Positions 23,247 to 35,636 of a DNA stretch of 64,000 nt are shown here, one piece after another. The DNA comes from Paraphoma chrysanthemicola. Its lineage: Eukaryota; Ascomycota; Dothideomycetes; Pleosporales; Phaeosphaeriaceae. The DNA lies in contig JAGMWG010000030.1 in NCBI GenBank assembly GCA_020744225.1, positions 1-64,000 of the forward strand, written 5' to 3'. Numbering within the stretch: the stretch's first letter is position 1; each line of letters opens with the position of its first letter. The notes beneath the pieces are model-generated. The model made no database searches. It was given only the letters and a program-made list of their open reading frames with translations, and had not been told where the DNA came from. The position numbers were made by a program, and so were the translations under genes.

Positions 23247-24551
23247 CCGAGCGCTACTGGCGAACGCCGTTGTCGCAAGCGCATACAAAGGTGGAAGGGC
23301 TATTACGTGAGCACCGCATTCGTTAGGGCCGTGCAGAGGTGCAGCGTCTTGACGCCACTGCCATCAGCAATTTCCTCCCATCTCCAACAGATTGTTACAT
23401 GCCAATAGGAAACGTGCAGGCTCTCCGGCCAACAAGTTAACGTTATTTGTTGCAATCCCTTAGCGTCTGTCACGCAAGGTTGGGAGGCAAGGAGCAATTG
23501 TGGATCTAGTTTTCGGCTTTCCCAGCCACCCAATGACCCGCCACTAACTAGTCACACGCACTTGTGCAAGAGGCACAATCGACACCACTTCAAGTTCCTA
23601 AAGCAGGCAACTTCGCGTGCACTGTAGATTCCTGCGGACAAGTATGCCGTCTGATCATATAGCTGATCGTGATGGAAAGAGGAGTCGGCATTGGTCCTGC
23701 GCTGCAGAGCGATTCTCTGTCAAGGTGAGTAATTTCGATCTTCGCTCTTGGATTGTGGGCGCATTCCCGACCAATGAGGAGCAGTGACAACGTGGCAGAC
23801 ATCTTTTCGGCGCAGCCGGCAGAAAGACTGGACCTCTGTTACGCATGTGCCTGAGAGCAAAGTAAGATGAGAACTTACTGTAACACGGCAGTGGTAAAGT
23901 TGTGGCGAATATAAAATGTTGGTGGGGTCACAAGGATTTACTTGCCAAAAACGCACGTAGATCTCCGGTGAGCAGATGCATATTACATCATGAAGACGCC
24001 ATAAGTATATCGCAATCTCATCATAGAATCTCTGTAATGGTATCAAGAATATGTCGGTGTCAAAGTCTGTTCCGATCATTGTTGTACAATTACGCTATTG
24101 TGACATGAAGCATACCATGCTTGCTTAATTGACTGGTGTAAGCAAGTTGAAAAGAATATGTTACACTCTCCAACGCGAGTTCAGCAGTATGCCCACCTTA
24201 AATCTACTCGTAGACCTTTTCGACCCAGCCAGATCTGTGTTCGAATGCGTTTACAAAAGATGTCCCAATATGTACACACGAAGTCTCTAAATGATAAAAT
24301 TGCCATTCCTCGCACTCGAATATCAAGTCGCTACCAGCGAAGAGCCGAAGAAAGACATCGAGTTTCCCGAGCGTGTGCAGCGGTACGTATGTTCCAGTTT
24401 CGACAAATTGTGCGTGGATCATTCTACGTCAACCTCTAGTGTCCTGTCCGCCGCTCTAGTTTCTCGTAATCTTCTTCGCTAGATACTTTTCTCCACTCTA
24501 CTCTACTTTATGCATTCTGTGGAGAAGGACAGCTGATATTTGTCCGGACAG
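23247..24551. other. No gene recognised
   Basis: Only short overlapping frames on both strands, none with a motif I recognise. The 3' part may hold the promoter and lost first exon of the Zn2Cys6-HMG pseudogene. Confidence 0.4.
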
Positions 24552-27538
24552 TGTCGCCATTACAAGATAAAATGCACCGGAGGCAGGCCGAAATGCCAGA
24601 CATGCACGACCAAGAGTCGTACGTGCGAATATGTCCTCAATCGGTACGAGTCTCGAAGAGTGTGCGTGCAGAAGCCTGCTTTACTGCTACAATTATATCA
24701 ATGACACGTTCAGCGCAAGCAAGAGATTACAAGATGCAGCGGTGGTTTTGCAGGGACTTCAAAGTCGCGTTGGCCAGGAAGATCGGAGTGCGATTGAGAA
24801 CATCCTGGTTGTAGTACGTACGACGACTCTCAGACGCTGATTCCAAACAAACTTCATCCACTGACAGGCTCAAAGCTTCAAAATTATACATTAGATGCGT
24901 CATCGCATACGACCTCTCATTTTCCCGACGCAGGTTCATCTAGGCCTTCCATGTCTTCGATCGATCATCATTCCGAGGTGCAACGGCCACAGCCACGTAT
25001 TGCTGACGATGGCGAAAAAACACATTACGAGGTCCAAGCAGATGTCTCCCCAAGATGAGAGGTCGTACAAACTAATCTTTGAATAGACAAGCTCTTTTGA
25101 CTCCGAAAGAAATCGTCTCTATGGCACATCAACCATCGCTCCACACGTAGCGGTCCTGTCTGACACTCAAAACGTGCTCCCTGTTTCCTACACACTACCC
25201 AAGTTTGGCAGCGAGCTTATGGATCATGTCAGTAGAGATCGGCCAGCTCCAGCTGCTGCAACTCTTTATCAACAAGCATACGAAGGTTCCGAAGAAGGAC
25301 TGACGGCATCAGCACAATCCCCTCCGCAGGCAGGACACACGACCAGGAAGTATCAGCGGCGCCCGCGACCGGACCTTAATGCTCCGCGCAAGCCCAAGAC
25401 GGCTTATGTACTCTTCGGCGAGCATGTTCGACAGAATCTAACATTTAGCCACTCGTCCGTCACTGAGATGGCCAAGGAGACAGGGAAGCGTTGGAGGGAC
25501 TTGTCTCATGAAGAACGCGTGAACACTTTGGAAGCACCTGCTGTTGAAAGGCTCGAGAAGCATAGAGAAAAGCTAGAGCATTACGAGAAAACAGAGGAAT
25601 ATCGGAACTACCAGATGTATCTTGAGGAATTCAAGCAACAACAGCACCATTCAGAGTCAGTGGGCCCGTCGGACAACAATTCCTCGTCCGTCCAAAAAGT
25701 AGCAGACGCTATTCAGCAACCAATCTCGCTTGAGCGACTTGAGGCTACTCACCAGAAGAAAATCTACATGGAATTTCAAGATCTGCGAAGTCAGTCGCCT
25801 GAGATAGCATCGCTTATTCAGGATGGCATGGACGAAGTACGCTCTATCTCGAACGATCTCGGTGTTAATACCCACTCGATTGCTGCGTTTCCATCAGAAA
25901 GCATGACATCCAAATCTGTCAAGACATTCCTTGACGGCACAGGCTCTCTTCTGTACCTTTGGGAGCAAGAGGAAGCCGAGCATCTCATGAAATCCGTCTA
26001 CCGCCCGCAACACGACTACAAGCCAATAGATGCGGCCGAAGTCTTTGCAATGGCTGCGATAGGAAGCTATTGCGATGCAGAAGCGCACATGCCGATAATT
26101 CAGGAGAAGTTTCTACATTTCTTCCTGTACATGCTATACTTTCCATCAAATATGTGCGATCTCCGCTACATGCGGCTTTTGATTTGCTTAGCGGTATGTC
26201 GCTTCACTAGTAATGTGGATAGCGCCAGGCGACTCATGTGTAAGCTTTCCATGCTTGGTGTTTTAGATAAAGTGGGTTGATAGCTAGCAGTATCAGCCCT
26301 TAATCTTGGAAGACAGGCGCTTGCGTCACCATCGTTCCAAGCGAAAGCCTCGGAAGAGAGGAGAGACTATTGGCGGAGAGTGTTTCGAAGTGTCGTTTTT
26401 TTGGAAAGGCATGTGCGCTTTCCATCATGCCGTGACTATCATGACTATTACGAGAACTAACAAATATTAAGTTGGTTTGCTTACAGTACCGCTCACGAAT
26501 CGCGAGTTACCAAGGAAGATCTCACCGTACGGCCACCTTTTCTTATCGACTCATTCTCTCAGCGCGTGCGATCTATGGTCTTTCTTTCTCTGGCGTCTAC
26601 TGATACTGGGCAGTTGTATCATTCTCATCATTCGCAAGCTGATGAGCGGGACACCTTTCATAACAGTGTCGGCGAACTTGGTCGACTAGCCGCATATATT
26701 GCTTTTGACCTGAAGACCGCGACTCAACCGAAATCTGCCCAGGCTTCGGTTCATTTCGAGTCTCTCAACCATTGGCACCATAATCTTCCACCGCCAATGC
26801 AATTAAGTCGACTCAGTCTTGCCGATCCACTTCATTTGAACTGGAGTACCAAAAGAGCACTTCTACAGCTGCACATACTGTTCTTGGGCTTGCTGGTCGA
26901 GCCCTTTCGGAATTGTCTAATCAATGTAGCAAGGCTCCGCTTGGGCGAAGCCGCCCCAACCGATTCAGAAAATGTAGACTCCCTCTTTTTCGCCGAGGAT
27001 CAATGCATATTGGCGGCACGGCAATCCGCTCGGGTAATATCGCTACTTCAAACGGACAATCTGATCAGATCGCACTGTTGGGTTTCTATGTACGTTCACA
27101 CCAGTTGCATTAGATCATGAATGTAGCAAGCTGACATGTCGCGCAAATCTTAGTTATACTAGCTTCACGGCGTGTAGTGTACTTCTCTTGAGCGCTTCGC
27201 AGAAACTACTCCAGTTACGTGGAGAAGCAGCCAGTCAAGAACTGTCGTACGCAACTCCACATTTGAGTGCTCTCTCCTTCTGCAGCTACGACAACTCCGT
27301 AGCGAAAAAGCTGTGTGGACCACTTCAAATAATTTTCAATGATATTAGAGAGATCACAGTATCGCCAGTTTATCGCGAGCTCCGCAAGAAGAATGATGTC
27401 ATCGAAGACAGCGCGCTGAAGCCGCACGTCCATTATGACGGAATCGAGGACGCCGAGAAGGTTATACATGCCATATGGGGTACAACGAGAAGTTGCATAG
27501 GTATACTTCGCGAAGCTTCGGTATTTCAAGGGCAATGA
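24552..27538 (+). pseudogene. Zn2Cys6-HMG-MHR transcription-factor paralogue, frameshifted
   Basis: Inverted paralogue of the gene at 18692-21258. At 24552-24640 it reads CRHYKIKC-x6-C-x2-C-x6-C, five of the six zinc-cluster cysteines with correct spacing. The codon where the first Cys should be reads TCC, unless a lost exon supplied it. Linker coding follows (SSRPSMSSIDHHSEVQ), then the HMG box (DLNAPRKPKTAYVLFGEHV, 25375-25630), MHR (to 26239), exon 26288-26412, and exons from 26472. One extra base between about 26560 and 26610 shifts the frame relative to the intact paralogue. The final exon ends EASVFQGQ at 27538. The SAM domain is absent. It may still be transcribed. Confidence 0.62.
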
Positions 27539-27849
27539 ATGTACGCAATTGGCCTGCCCTACTTGAGATATAGTGACAGTGATAGGATAGAGGAATGAGC
27601 GAAGATAAGTCAAATATCGCGATTTACTTAATGTCCCCACTGCCGTAAGAGCTTCGAGGTTGCAGAGTGACACGTTCCACGCAAAAATGAAGTACCGTAT
27701 TGTTAGTGTTCCCTCCATCGAGGTATGCTACGAATACGATGTTGAAGCTTGAATCATCGCGACCGATTCCGAGTACGATGTAAAGGGAATGACCGCATGG
27801 CTACCAATATGAAAGGTAATTACGTCTTGACTAATAATTAGCGGAACTT

Positions 27850-29085
27850 AGCCGCAGAACAAAGATTCTTCGTCTCACCACCACATGCCGAGAGGATGGC
27901 TGACCCGCACTGGCCCTGGTCTTTGCCACGAACGTCAACACTGATGGCATTGCGAAGAGCTAGAAGGGTCATTGTCGATAACGGGACGGCATGCAGCCTT
28001 GAATAGCGCAGTACCTTACCAAGCATAGCTACTACTACATCTCTGCTCTGCCCTTACCCGCGCTTTCGAGCGTGACGATCCAAGTTCCTCGTCACCCTCA
28101 GTGATCAGACCGAAGCACCTCTCTACGGCCCTAACAGTTTCAGTGCTCGTGCAAGGAGCCGTTCGTTGTATGACCGTACGATGAATGTTTCTCAAGATAT
28201 GCAGACCCTTCCACCTTTGTGCGAGCGTGCAACGACGGCGTTCCTCCAGTGACACGCACTCCACTTGCTAAGACCTAGACTCAGATCTTGGTATTCTATA
28301 CCATGCGGATATGTATCGGTTGCGATGTGCTCAAGAAGTACGAGGACGTAGTGGGTCAGACGAGGGAGGAACAGCGGGTCTGCGGAGCTGTAGAGCGGCG
28401 CGATGGTCTATCACCATGGCACGCAAGCTTTCAAGTTAGCTATCTTTGTGCTTAAACCTCATCTTAAAATTGCACGATGGCTGTGTCGGAAGCTTGTTGT
28501 GAGTGCAGTTGCGGCTTTGATGCTGGGTGTGTTCGTTGATATGAACTATGCGCTGGGGCCTTCAAACCCAGCCCTGCTCCCAACCCGAGCCGGGTTTCGG
28601 GGCGTCCTGGCAAAAGCGCCGTTCAGCCACGCAGCCACGCAGCCACAGATCTAGCGTCAGCAGCTGTAGATTACAGCTAAGCTGCTTTAAGCTAGGTGTA
28701 CGGGTAATCCTAATCTGGAACTTCTAGCAGGCGGACTTAGAATCAGCACAGAAGTACAATCACCTCTCGAGCTCAAGCGCAATGCTCGGGATCGGATGAT
28801 GATATAACAAGCTATAAGTCAACAGACTTTGGACAAGATGCACGAGCTTTCGACGCACCTACTGCCAGCTAAAGCGAGACGGTCGCGTGACGCTTATACC
28901 AAATTGTCGTCTTGCACGGTAAGCAGAACCTATCTTGTAAAGACATCAGGAGATAACACGCTTCATAAATTAAGGCTACTATTCCGAGAATATCTGTTCT
29001 TCTGACCTGTTGTGGAGTTTGTTGTGTTGGGGAGTGTCTGTGGCGTCCCGCTACACAGGGTGTCCCGCTACGCCGGGATGGACGT
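27850..29085 (+). repeat. FR dispersed repeat, copy g, with intact right terminus
   Basis: The most complete FR tail, from CACCACATGCCGAGAGGATGG to the end GGGATGGACGT followed by TA (29086-29087). The end carries two sub-repeats (CGTCCCGCTACACAGGG, TGTCCCGCTACGCCGGG) that mirror the starts of copies b and e. No matching left terminus is seen, so this is a 3' remnant of a larger unit. Confidence 0.68.
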
Positions 29086-29399
29086 TAATATCTTTTCGAC
29101 CAAAGATCCATTTGCTCTTCTTCGGTACTGACATACTCGCCTGGTAATTTGGTTGAGTTTTCATCGACAAGACCCTTCTGAGGATGAATGACCCAGCTAC
29201 TCAAGGAGCGGCGAAGCCGAGAAAGCAAAACAAAGGCTCTGTTGTGTGTGCGTCCGCTTGTACTAGGTCGAGTCCTAGTATACGGAGATGGCCTTCTGGC
29301 TTTTCTCGGCTTCCTGGGGTTTGTCATATCGACACAATCATCCGGTCTGGCAACAGGCGCACTTTAATCCTCAGCTGGTTGTCATTTGCGGTGTCACCC

Positions 29400-29500
29400 G
29401 CTGCGTCTTCCGCTGGGTCACTCGCTGAATCATTCCCTGGATCATCCGCTGGGTCATCCGTTGGGTCATCCGTTGGGTCATCCGCTGGGTCATCCGCGTT
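29400..29500. repeat. 12-bp minisatellite (TGGGTCATCCGC-type)
   Basis: About seven imperfect 12-mers. Both strands stay open: forward reads Gly-Ser-Ser rich (GSSAGSSV), reverse reads Asp-Asp-Pro rich (ADDPTDDP). The reverse reading continues into LRIKVRLLPDRMIVSI before a stop. Confidence 0.7.
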
Positions 29501-29580
29501 TGATGCATCGCCGCATGATAAAGTCTACTTAAGAGGTCTTTTTACACATAGTTGAATGCTTGTAAGTGTCACATCTAATC

Positions 29581-30582
29581 ATGACCATGTCGGATTGTTT
29601 AGAAGAAACATGTTATGATGACGACTATCTCGATATTGAATACGCTATCTTCGAAGAAGACGTTAAGAAAGCGGGTCTTCGTAATCATCGCCGTCATCGT
29701 GAGCGTCTTCTTGGGAAGAGAATGATTCGAGATTATCTTTCCCCTAAGATGTACGGTGAATGCGAAGAATATGAGCTCAAATTTCGGAGCAAATGGAGAG
29801 GAGATCATCTTCACCAGCTGAAGAAAGAAGATTCAAAGCTTTTCGAAGACGGCTTTGAAAAGCGTTACGCCGTGTGGAGCAGTATACACGAAGGAGCAGT
29901 TGATGCTCTCGAAAGCTATTTTCGTTTACAAGGATTCTCCACCGGTGAAGACAAAATTCGTCTTAATTTACTTCGCCTCTGGAACTTCCTACCCCAAGAA
30001 TTTTCTAGGCATGGCACGCATATTGACTTGCAGAAACGCCATGTTGGATGGATGACGCAGCGAACTAATGTTTCAATGCGACTCGAGATTGACAGTTTCT
30101 TGAATCGTCTTATCTCGAAATTTTGTGATCACGATAGAGGAGCACTAGCAGATCGCATTCAACTATATGAGAAAGATCCTGAATGTGACTCAAAAGAGTC
30201 TGAAACCTTGGAGACTGATATACTAGACAGCGGAGCGTACGGACTACTCGTCAAAAGATTACTCCTTCAAACGCCACTTCTGTTCTGGCCAGCCGTATTC
30301 AAGTCAGGGGTCTCCAGATATTTCGAGAAAGAAGTCAAGCCCTCTGAGGTATACTACTCTATGGACGGAGATCTAGTCGTTCAGTGTGGCAATACTCGAT
30401 TTGGTGGTGGGTATGAAGTAACTATGCTATGGTCCAATTTACTGAGGTATGAACGTTCCGAAGATATCAGCAGGTGTAGACGACACCATGAATACAGATT
30501 TAGTATCTCACAATGTCCTCCCTCGAGAAATCAAGGCGATATTCATGGGCGGCAACCACTACTCTGGCGCTTGACCACTTAG
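29581..30582 (+). CDS. Orphan protein, function unknown
   Basis: A continuous frame of 333 aa from the first ATG (a second ATG lies at 29587). The N-terminus is acidic (CLEETCYDDDYLDIEYAIFEED), followed by a basic helix-like stretch (NHRRHRERLLGKR) and a mixed charged body with LLVKRLLLQTPLLFWPAVF. I recognise no family. Codon use and length argue for a real gene. After about 30446 another forward frame reads plausibly (DDTMNTDLVSHNVLPREIKA, to a stop near 30570), so either an unseen intron or a frameshift may alter the C-terminus. It lies between an FR terminus and TIR element B. Confidence 0.55.
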   Translation: MTMSDCLEETCYDDDYLDIEYAIFEEDVKKAGLRNHRRHRERLLGKRMIRDYLSPKMYGECEEYELKFRSKWRGDHLHQLKKEDSKLFEDGFEKRYAVWSSIHEGAVDALESYFRLQGFSTGEDKIRLNLLRLWNFLPQEFSRHGTHIDLQKRHVGWMTQRTNVSMRLEIDSFLNRLISKFCDHDRGALADRIQLYEKDPECDSKESETLETDILDSGAYGLLVKRLLLQTPLLFWPAVFKSGVSRYFEKEVKPSEVYYSMDGDLVVQCGNTRFGGGYEVTMLWSNLLRYERSEDISRCRRHHEYRFSISQCPPSRNQGDIHGRQPLLWRLTT

Positions 30583-30888
30583 CCCGTTTGAAGAACATAT
30601 CAACTTACATCGCTTTGACACTGCTGGAGGCAAAGCACCAACTTTATGCAAGCATTTACCGCGCACTTTTGAGGTCAAGTACAGTGGATATGATACAACG
30701 TGGGATGAAAAATTGCCCAAACGCCGCCCTTGACGGCGCTCCATAATCTTCCGAAAGTACTAGACAGACAAGCTAAGTTATTTAAATTGCCTATTATCAT
30801 TCGGAATTCTCCATCTTGTGTTTATACATACCTTGTTCTCATCAAATATTCTAGAGGCAGTCTTGCCTTGGACTGTGACGGCAAGTTA

Positions 30889-30932
30889 CTATCCCCCACT
30901 GCGTAGCGAGAACCACACCGTAACGAGAAGAA
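30889..30932. repeat. Left TIR of element B
   Basis: About 43 bp, inverted match to 35637-35679 with three or four differences. It ends in GTAACGAGAA. Confidence 0.72.
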
Positions 30933-31588
30933 AACACTGAATCTATGTCTTTAGTCTTCGCTACGTTCGATATTTAAATAACTACATGTCTTTTTACTTG
31001 CTTTGGCTCTTTCTATACCTTATACTAGCATGCAACAAGAAAATTACCACGGTGTTCGTGCCGCGATCGACTGGATCGTCATAGCGTCAGGATCCGCATT
31101 CGGCGTTCTTGCCTTTTCTATGGCGACTTGCAACACGTGTTTAGATTTCGGAACATGAGTACTAGAGCAGTATATAACAAGATTTGACTTCCTAAGTTTT
31201 AAAGCGAGTAAGCTTGAGGCTGGGAAATCCGAGAGTTTCGCCGATCAGAGAAGGCGGGGTTCTCGCATTCATCCGCGGGGGCGATGCTCGATATGTATTA
31301 GCGGTATTTTATCCACTGTACCGGCACCTAGTGCAGTTATGCTATCTGTGGCTGAGCACCACGCGCACATGGAGTTGCGGCTGAGCTCCAACACACAGCC
31401 TTGCGCGCCCATCGACCACCAGCTGGCAGCCTGCTCGATGCATTCTGTTGATGCACCTACTCTGGCAGGTCGAGCGACATGTACTGCTACTCTGCGCTTC
31501 CTAGCTCTCTCCGATACTACGCTTGCATCGCGATCAAACTCGTCCCACATTCTGCGCGCGTGTCTTGGGGGAACATGCAGGCGTCGTG

Positions 31589-34500
31589 ATGCGCCTACTG
31601 AGACGCTTATCGAGCGGCGACTTCGAAGTGGCCTCTTTCAACGACGAAAACCCTCCTCCGTATGCCATCCTATCGCACACCTGGACCGAGGGTCAGGAGG
31701 TCGCATACAGCGAGCTGGTGGCAGGTACAGGGAAGGACAAGACTGGCTACGACAAAATCCGCTTCTGCGGCGGACGAGCGGCAGCGGATGGCCTCCAGTA
31801 CTTCTGGGTCGATACCTGCTGCATCGACAAGTCTACCAGCCATGAGCTTAGTACAGCGATCAACTCTATGTTCCGCTGGTACCAGCGTGCGTCCAAGTGC
31901 TATGTATACCTACCAGATGTTGTTGTGCCGGAGGAGGTCGCCGACGCTGAGGCTTTCCGGATAACGTGGACGGAGGCCTTTCGACGCAGCCGATGGTTCA
32001 CACGAGGCTGGACGTTGCAAGAGCTCCTTGCGCCGCCCTGCGTCGAGTTCTTTTCCAAGAACGGTAAGCGTTTGGGTAGCAGGATGTCGTTGGAGCAGGA
32101 AATCCATGAGATCACTAAAATTGCTACCGAAGCATTACGAGGCCAAAGTCTTGCCGGGTTCAGCGTTGAGGAGCGGATGAGCTGGGCGGCCCAACGCACG
32201 ACGACGTTGAAGGAGGATAAAGTATACTGTTTGCTGGGCATCTTCGGAGTATTCTTGTCGCTTATATATGGAGAAGGGGAAGCATACGCGACTCTAAGGT
32301 TGAGAGAGGAGATAGAGAGGCGGCAGGAAGGGCAGGGAACAGCAAGGCTGCATGACTTGTCTGGTGCGTCTTCGCGCAACGCAATATTCTCTACATAAGT
32401 GACGTGCAGCTGACGAAGCCTAGTGTTACCGTTATTGCCTTTCCCGAGAAACGAGCTCTTCGTCGGACGAGAAGAGCAGCTTCGATCTCTCGAACAATCC
32501 CTCCTTCCCTCGAACACCCACCGACGCATGACAATATATGGACTCGGGGGCTGCGGGAAGTCAGCGCTTGCCCTTGAGTTTGCATATCGCGCGCTGGTGC
32601 GACATGCTAGACACATGGTCTTCTGGGTGCCGGCCATCAGCCAAGAGAGCTTCGAGCTTGCTTATCGCGAGATCGGAATCCGCCTCGGTGTGCCAGGGAT
32701 CACCGAAGATAACGCGGACATTAGGAAGCTGGTCAAGGACGCGCTGAGCTCAAGAAGCTTAGGCGACTGGCTGATGATTGTCGATAATGCTGACGACTCT
32801 GGAGTTCTGCTGGAGACCACAGATAACGATGCGATGTCTACTCGGCTAAGCGGCTGTCTCCCGCACAGCAATAGTGGTACTATCCTCTTTACTACTCGTA
32901 GTAGGAAGGTGGCTGGAGATCTAACGCCGAGCAGCGTCTTGGAGCTGAATGACATGAGTAAAGCTGAAGCTAGGCAGCTGCTAGCGCGACGGTTGACGAA
33001 GCAAGCGTTGCTTGATGACGAGACTGCTGTTGATGAACTGCTGGCGATACTTACATATCTTCCGCTTGCTATCGTGCAGGCAGCCGCTTTTATCAACAAC
33101 AATGACATATCCGTGTCCGGGTACATATCGTTGTTCCGGCATACTAGCACCGAGTCTGAGCTCTTCAGCGAGCGCTTCGAAGACCCTAGCAGGTACCGGG
33201 AGATGGACAGCACGGTTGCAAAGACGTGGCATATCTCCTTCGATCAAATCCAGAGGCAAGACAGGCTTGCTGCGGAGTACCTTTCGTTCATGGCGTGCAT
33301 CGATCGCGTCGACATTCCTCAGTCTCTATTGCCTCCTGGAAACTCGTTGGTGCAGCAAGTGAAAGCGCTTGGAACGCTGGCAGGGTACGCCTTTGTCACA
33401 GAGCGCCAGAAGACAGCGCATGAGCTGGACCAGGAAAGGTTCTTCGATATGCATCGACTGGTGCACATGGCATCTGCCTGGTGGCTGGACGGCCATAACG
33501 AGCTGGCGACTTGGGCAGACCGAGCAGTGGCGCGACTGGAGGAGCTAGTGCCATACGGCGGGCATGAGAGGAAGGCGAAATGGACAATGTACCTCTCGCA
33601 CGCAGTCTATGTGGCTGGACTAAGCGACACAGTAGAGGAAACTGCAAGGGCTTCGCTACTAGACCGGGTGGGACGGTGTCAAGCAACCCTCGGGCAGTAT
33701 TCCGCAGCTGGAACCACGCACCAACAAGCTTTATCGTTGAGACAAAAGAGGCTAGGAAAGGAGCATAGCCAGACACTTATAAGTATGAATGAAGTGGGAT
33801 TAGCACTTATGAACCAGGGAGGGTACGAGGCGGCAGAAGCAATGAACAGACAGACGCTGGCGCTGTCTGAGACGGTGCTTGGGCGTGAGCATCCATCCAC
33901 GCTGATAACTATGAGCAACTTGGCGGTGGTGCTAGACAGCCAGGGCAAGTACGAAGCGGCGGAAGCGATAAACAGACAGACGCTGGCGCTGAAAGAGACG
34001 GTGCTCGGGCGTGAGCATCCAGAGACGCTGACGACCATGGGCAACTTGGCGACAGTGCTGTACCGCCAAGGCAAGTACGAGGCGGCGGAAGCAATGAACA
34101 GACAGACGCTGGCGCTGCAAGAGACGGTGCTCGGGCGTGAGCATCCATCCACGCTGACGACCATGAGCAACTTGGCGACAGTGCTGGACAGCCAAGGCGA
34201 GTACGAGGCAGCAGAAGCAATGAACAGACAGACGCTGGCGCTGTATGAGACGGTGCTCGGGCGTGAGCATCCAGACACGCTGACGACCATGAGCAACTTG
34301 GCGACAGTGCTGTACCGCCAAGGCAAGTACGAGGCGGCGGAAGCAATGAACAGACAGACGCTAGCGCTGAAAGAGACGGTGCTCGGGCGTGAGCATCCAT
34401 CGACGCTGACGACCATGAGCAACTTGGCGGGAGTGCTAGTCCGCCAAGGCAAGTACGAGGCAGCGGAAGCAATGAACAGACAGACGCTGGCGCTGTGTGA

Positions 34501-34831
34501 GACGGTGCTCGGGCGTGAGCATCCATCCACGCTGATGAGCGTGTACTGCCTCGCTCACCTCCTTGCGAATCAGCACCACTATGATGAATCACTTTTTCTC
34601 TATGAAAGAGCATGCGCTGCCTACCCCACTATCCTCGGGAACGATCACCCGACTACCCGCGCATGTCGCCAACATTATTCCGAAGCGCTTGCGTCACAAA
34701 GGCAGGATCGATGTACCGAATCTCATGATGCACCCGACAGCGGCGCAAGTACACAAAGAAGCAAAGGATCAAAGTTGTCACGCGGGCTAGTAAAGATTGG
34801 AATCAAAGGCTCGAGATTCTCTGTGCGTTAA
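31589..34831 (+). CDS. HET-NB-ARC-TPR NLR-like protein, cargo of element B
   Basis: Close paralogue of the gene in element A. Exons 31589-32363 and 32424-34831 (60-nt intron, donor GTGCGTC, acceptor CCTAG) give 1060 aa, exactly 126 residues (three TPR units) fewer than the element A protein. HET motifs PPYAILSHTW, VDTCCIDK and RWFTRGWTLQELLAP, P-loop GLGGCGKS, Walker B-like WLMIVDNADD and LTYLPLAIVQAAAFI are all intact. Six TPR units precede the cap. The start is ATG 31589 as in the paralogue. Nucleotide identity is high in HET and NB-ARC, while the repeat array differs in unit number and at hypervariable codons. No lesion is visible, so it could be functional. Confidence 0.88.
33869..34498 (+). 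repeat. TPR-coding tandem array of element B, 5 x 126 bp
   Basis: Five units starting ETVLGREHP. Variable sites are the residue before ETV (S/K/Q/Y/K/C across unit ends) and NLAxVLxx (VVLDS, TVLYR, TVLDS, GVLVR). These are the same structural positions that vary in element A but with different residues. Confidence 0.9.
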
Positions 34832-35636
34832 GATAACTATATGTGCCTACCTAACCCTAGTCATGTAGCTGCAATGACTTGACGACTTGCAAGTATTGAA
34901 TAGTTATGTGCACTTCGTATTGCAGTTCGCAATAAGATAAGTGCGCGTGTTTTCTCGCCGTTCTCGTCGTTGTAGCGCTCGTTTTCGATCTAATCCCCTT
35001 GAGGATAGCAGTCGCTCTAAAACTAGAATCATCAGTTCTTTCCTGGGTGGTGAATTTGACTCAACTTACTACTTAACTCGCCGGTGGTAGGGTTGACCTC
35101 ACGCGGAAGTGCATTGGCAAGAGGAGCACGCGGTACGCGTGCTGGCGGGATAACTTCGGACCATATCGTAGAGAGCTTTCAGCCACACCTGAGCTGAGCG
35201 CTGGGTGTGGCTTAAATTACGAGGAGTCTGCTTACGTGGGACGTGCTAACGGCATTTGAGAGTGACCCCGCTCAGATCGCTTCGGAAAGTACCGACCAGG
35301 GTGGCTACGTTGCATGAATCATTCTCGTATCGCCGCCACAGGGCTGAGGAGAACCTATAGGCGTGTTGGTATGACTGGAGGGTTAGATACTAACATATTA
35401 CGATTGTATTGCGTCGTATAAGCATACTGGTGGCTCTTTGGTAGAGGAGATCTGCTGGGTGGCACAAGACGGCCGATCTGCAGATAAGGCGCGACAGCGA
35501 CGAAGACTTTGTAATTTTCTAATTGTAAGTGGTCAAATCGTGGGAGATAGCCCCCTTTATGTAATTTGAGTAACGCAGTAATTATATCTAAGTGTAAGAG
35601 CGTGTTTAGTCTATGTAAAGTCAAAGTATCCAATGT

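Noticed and set aside
35355..35633. 92-aa reverse frame at the right end of element B
   Set aside because: No ATG start and no recognisable motif. It may be part of the element end, not a gene.
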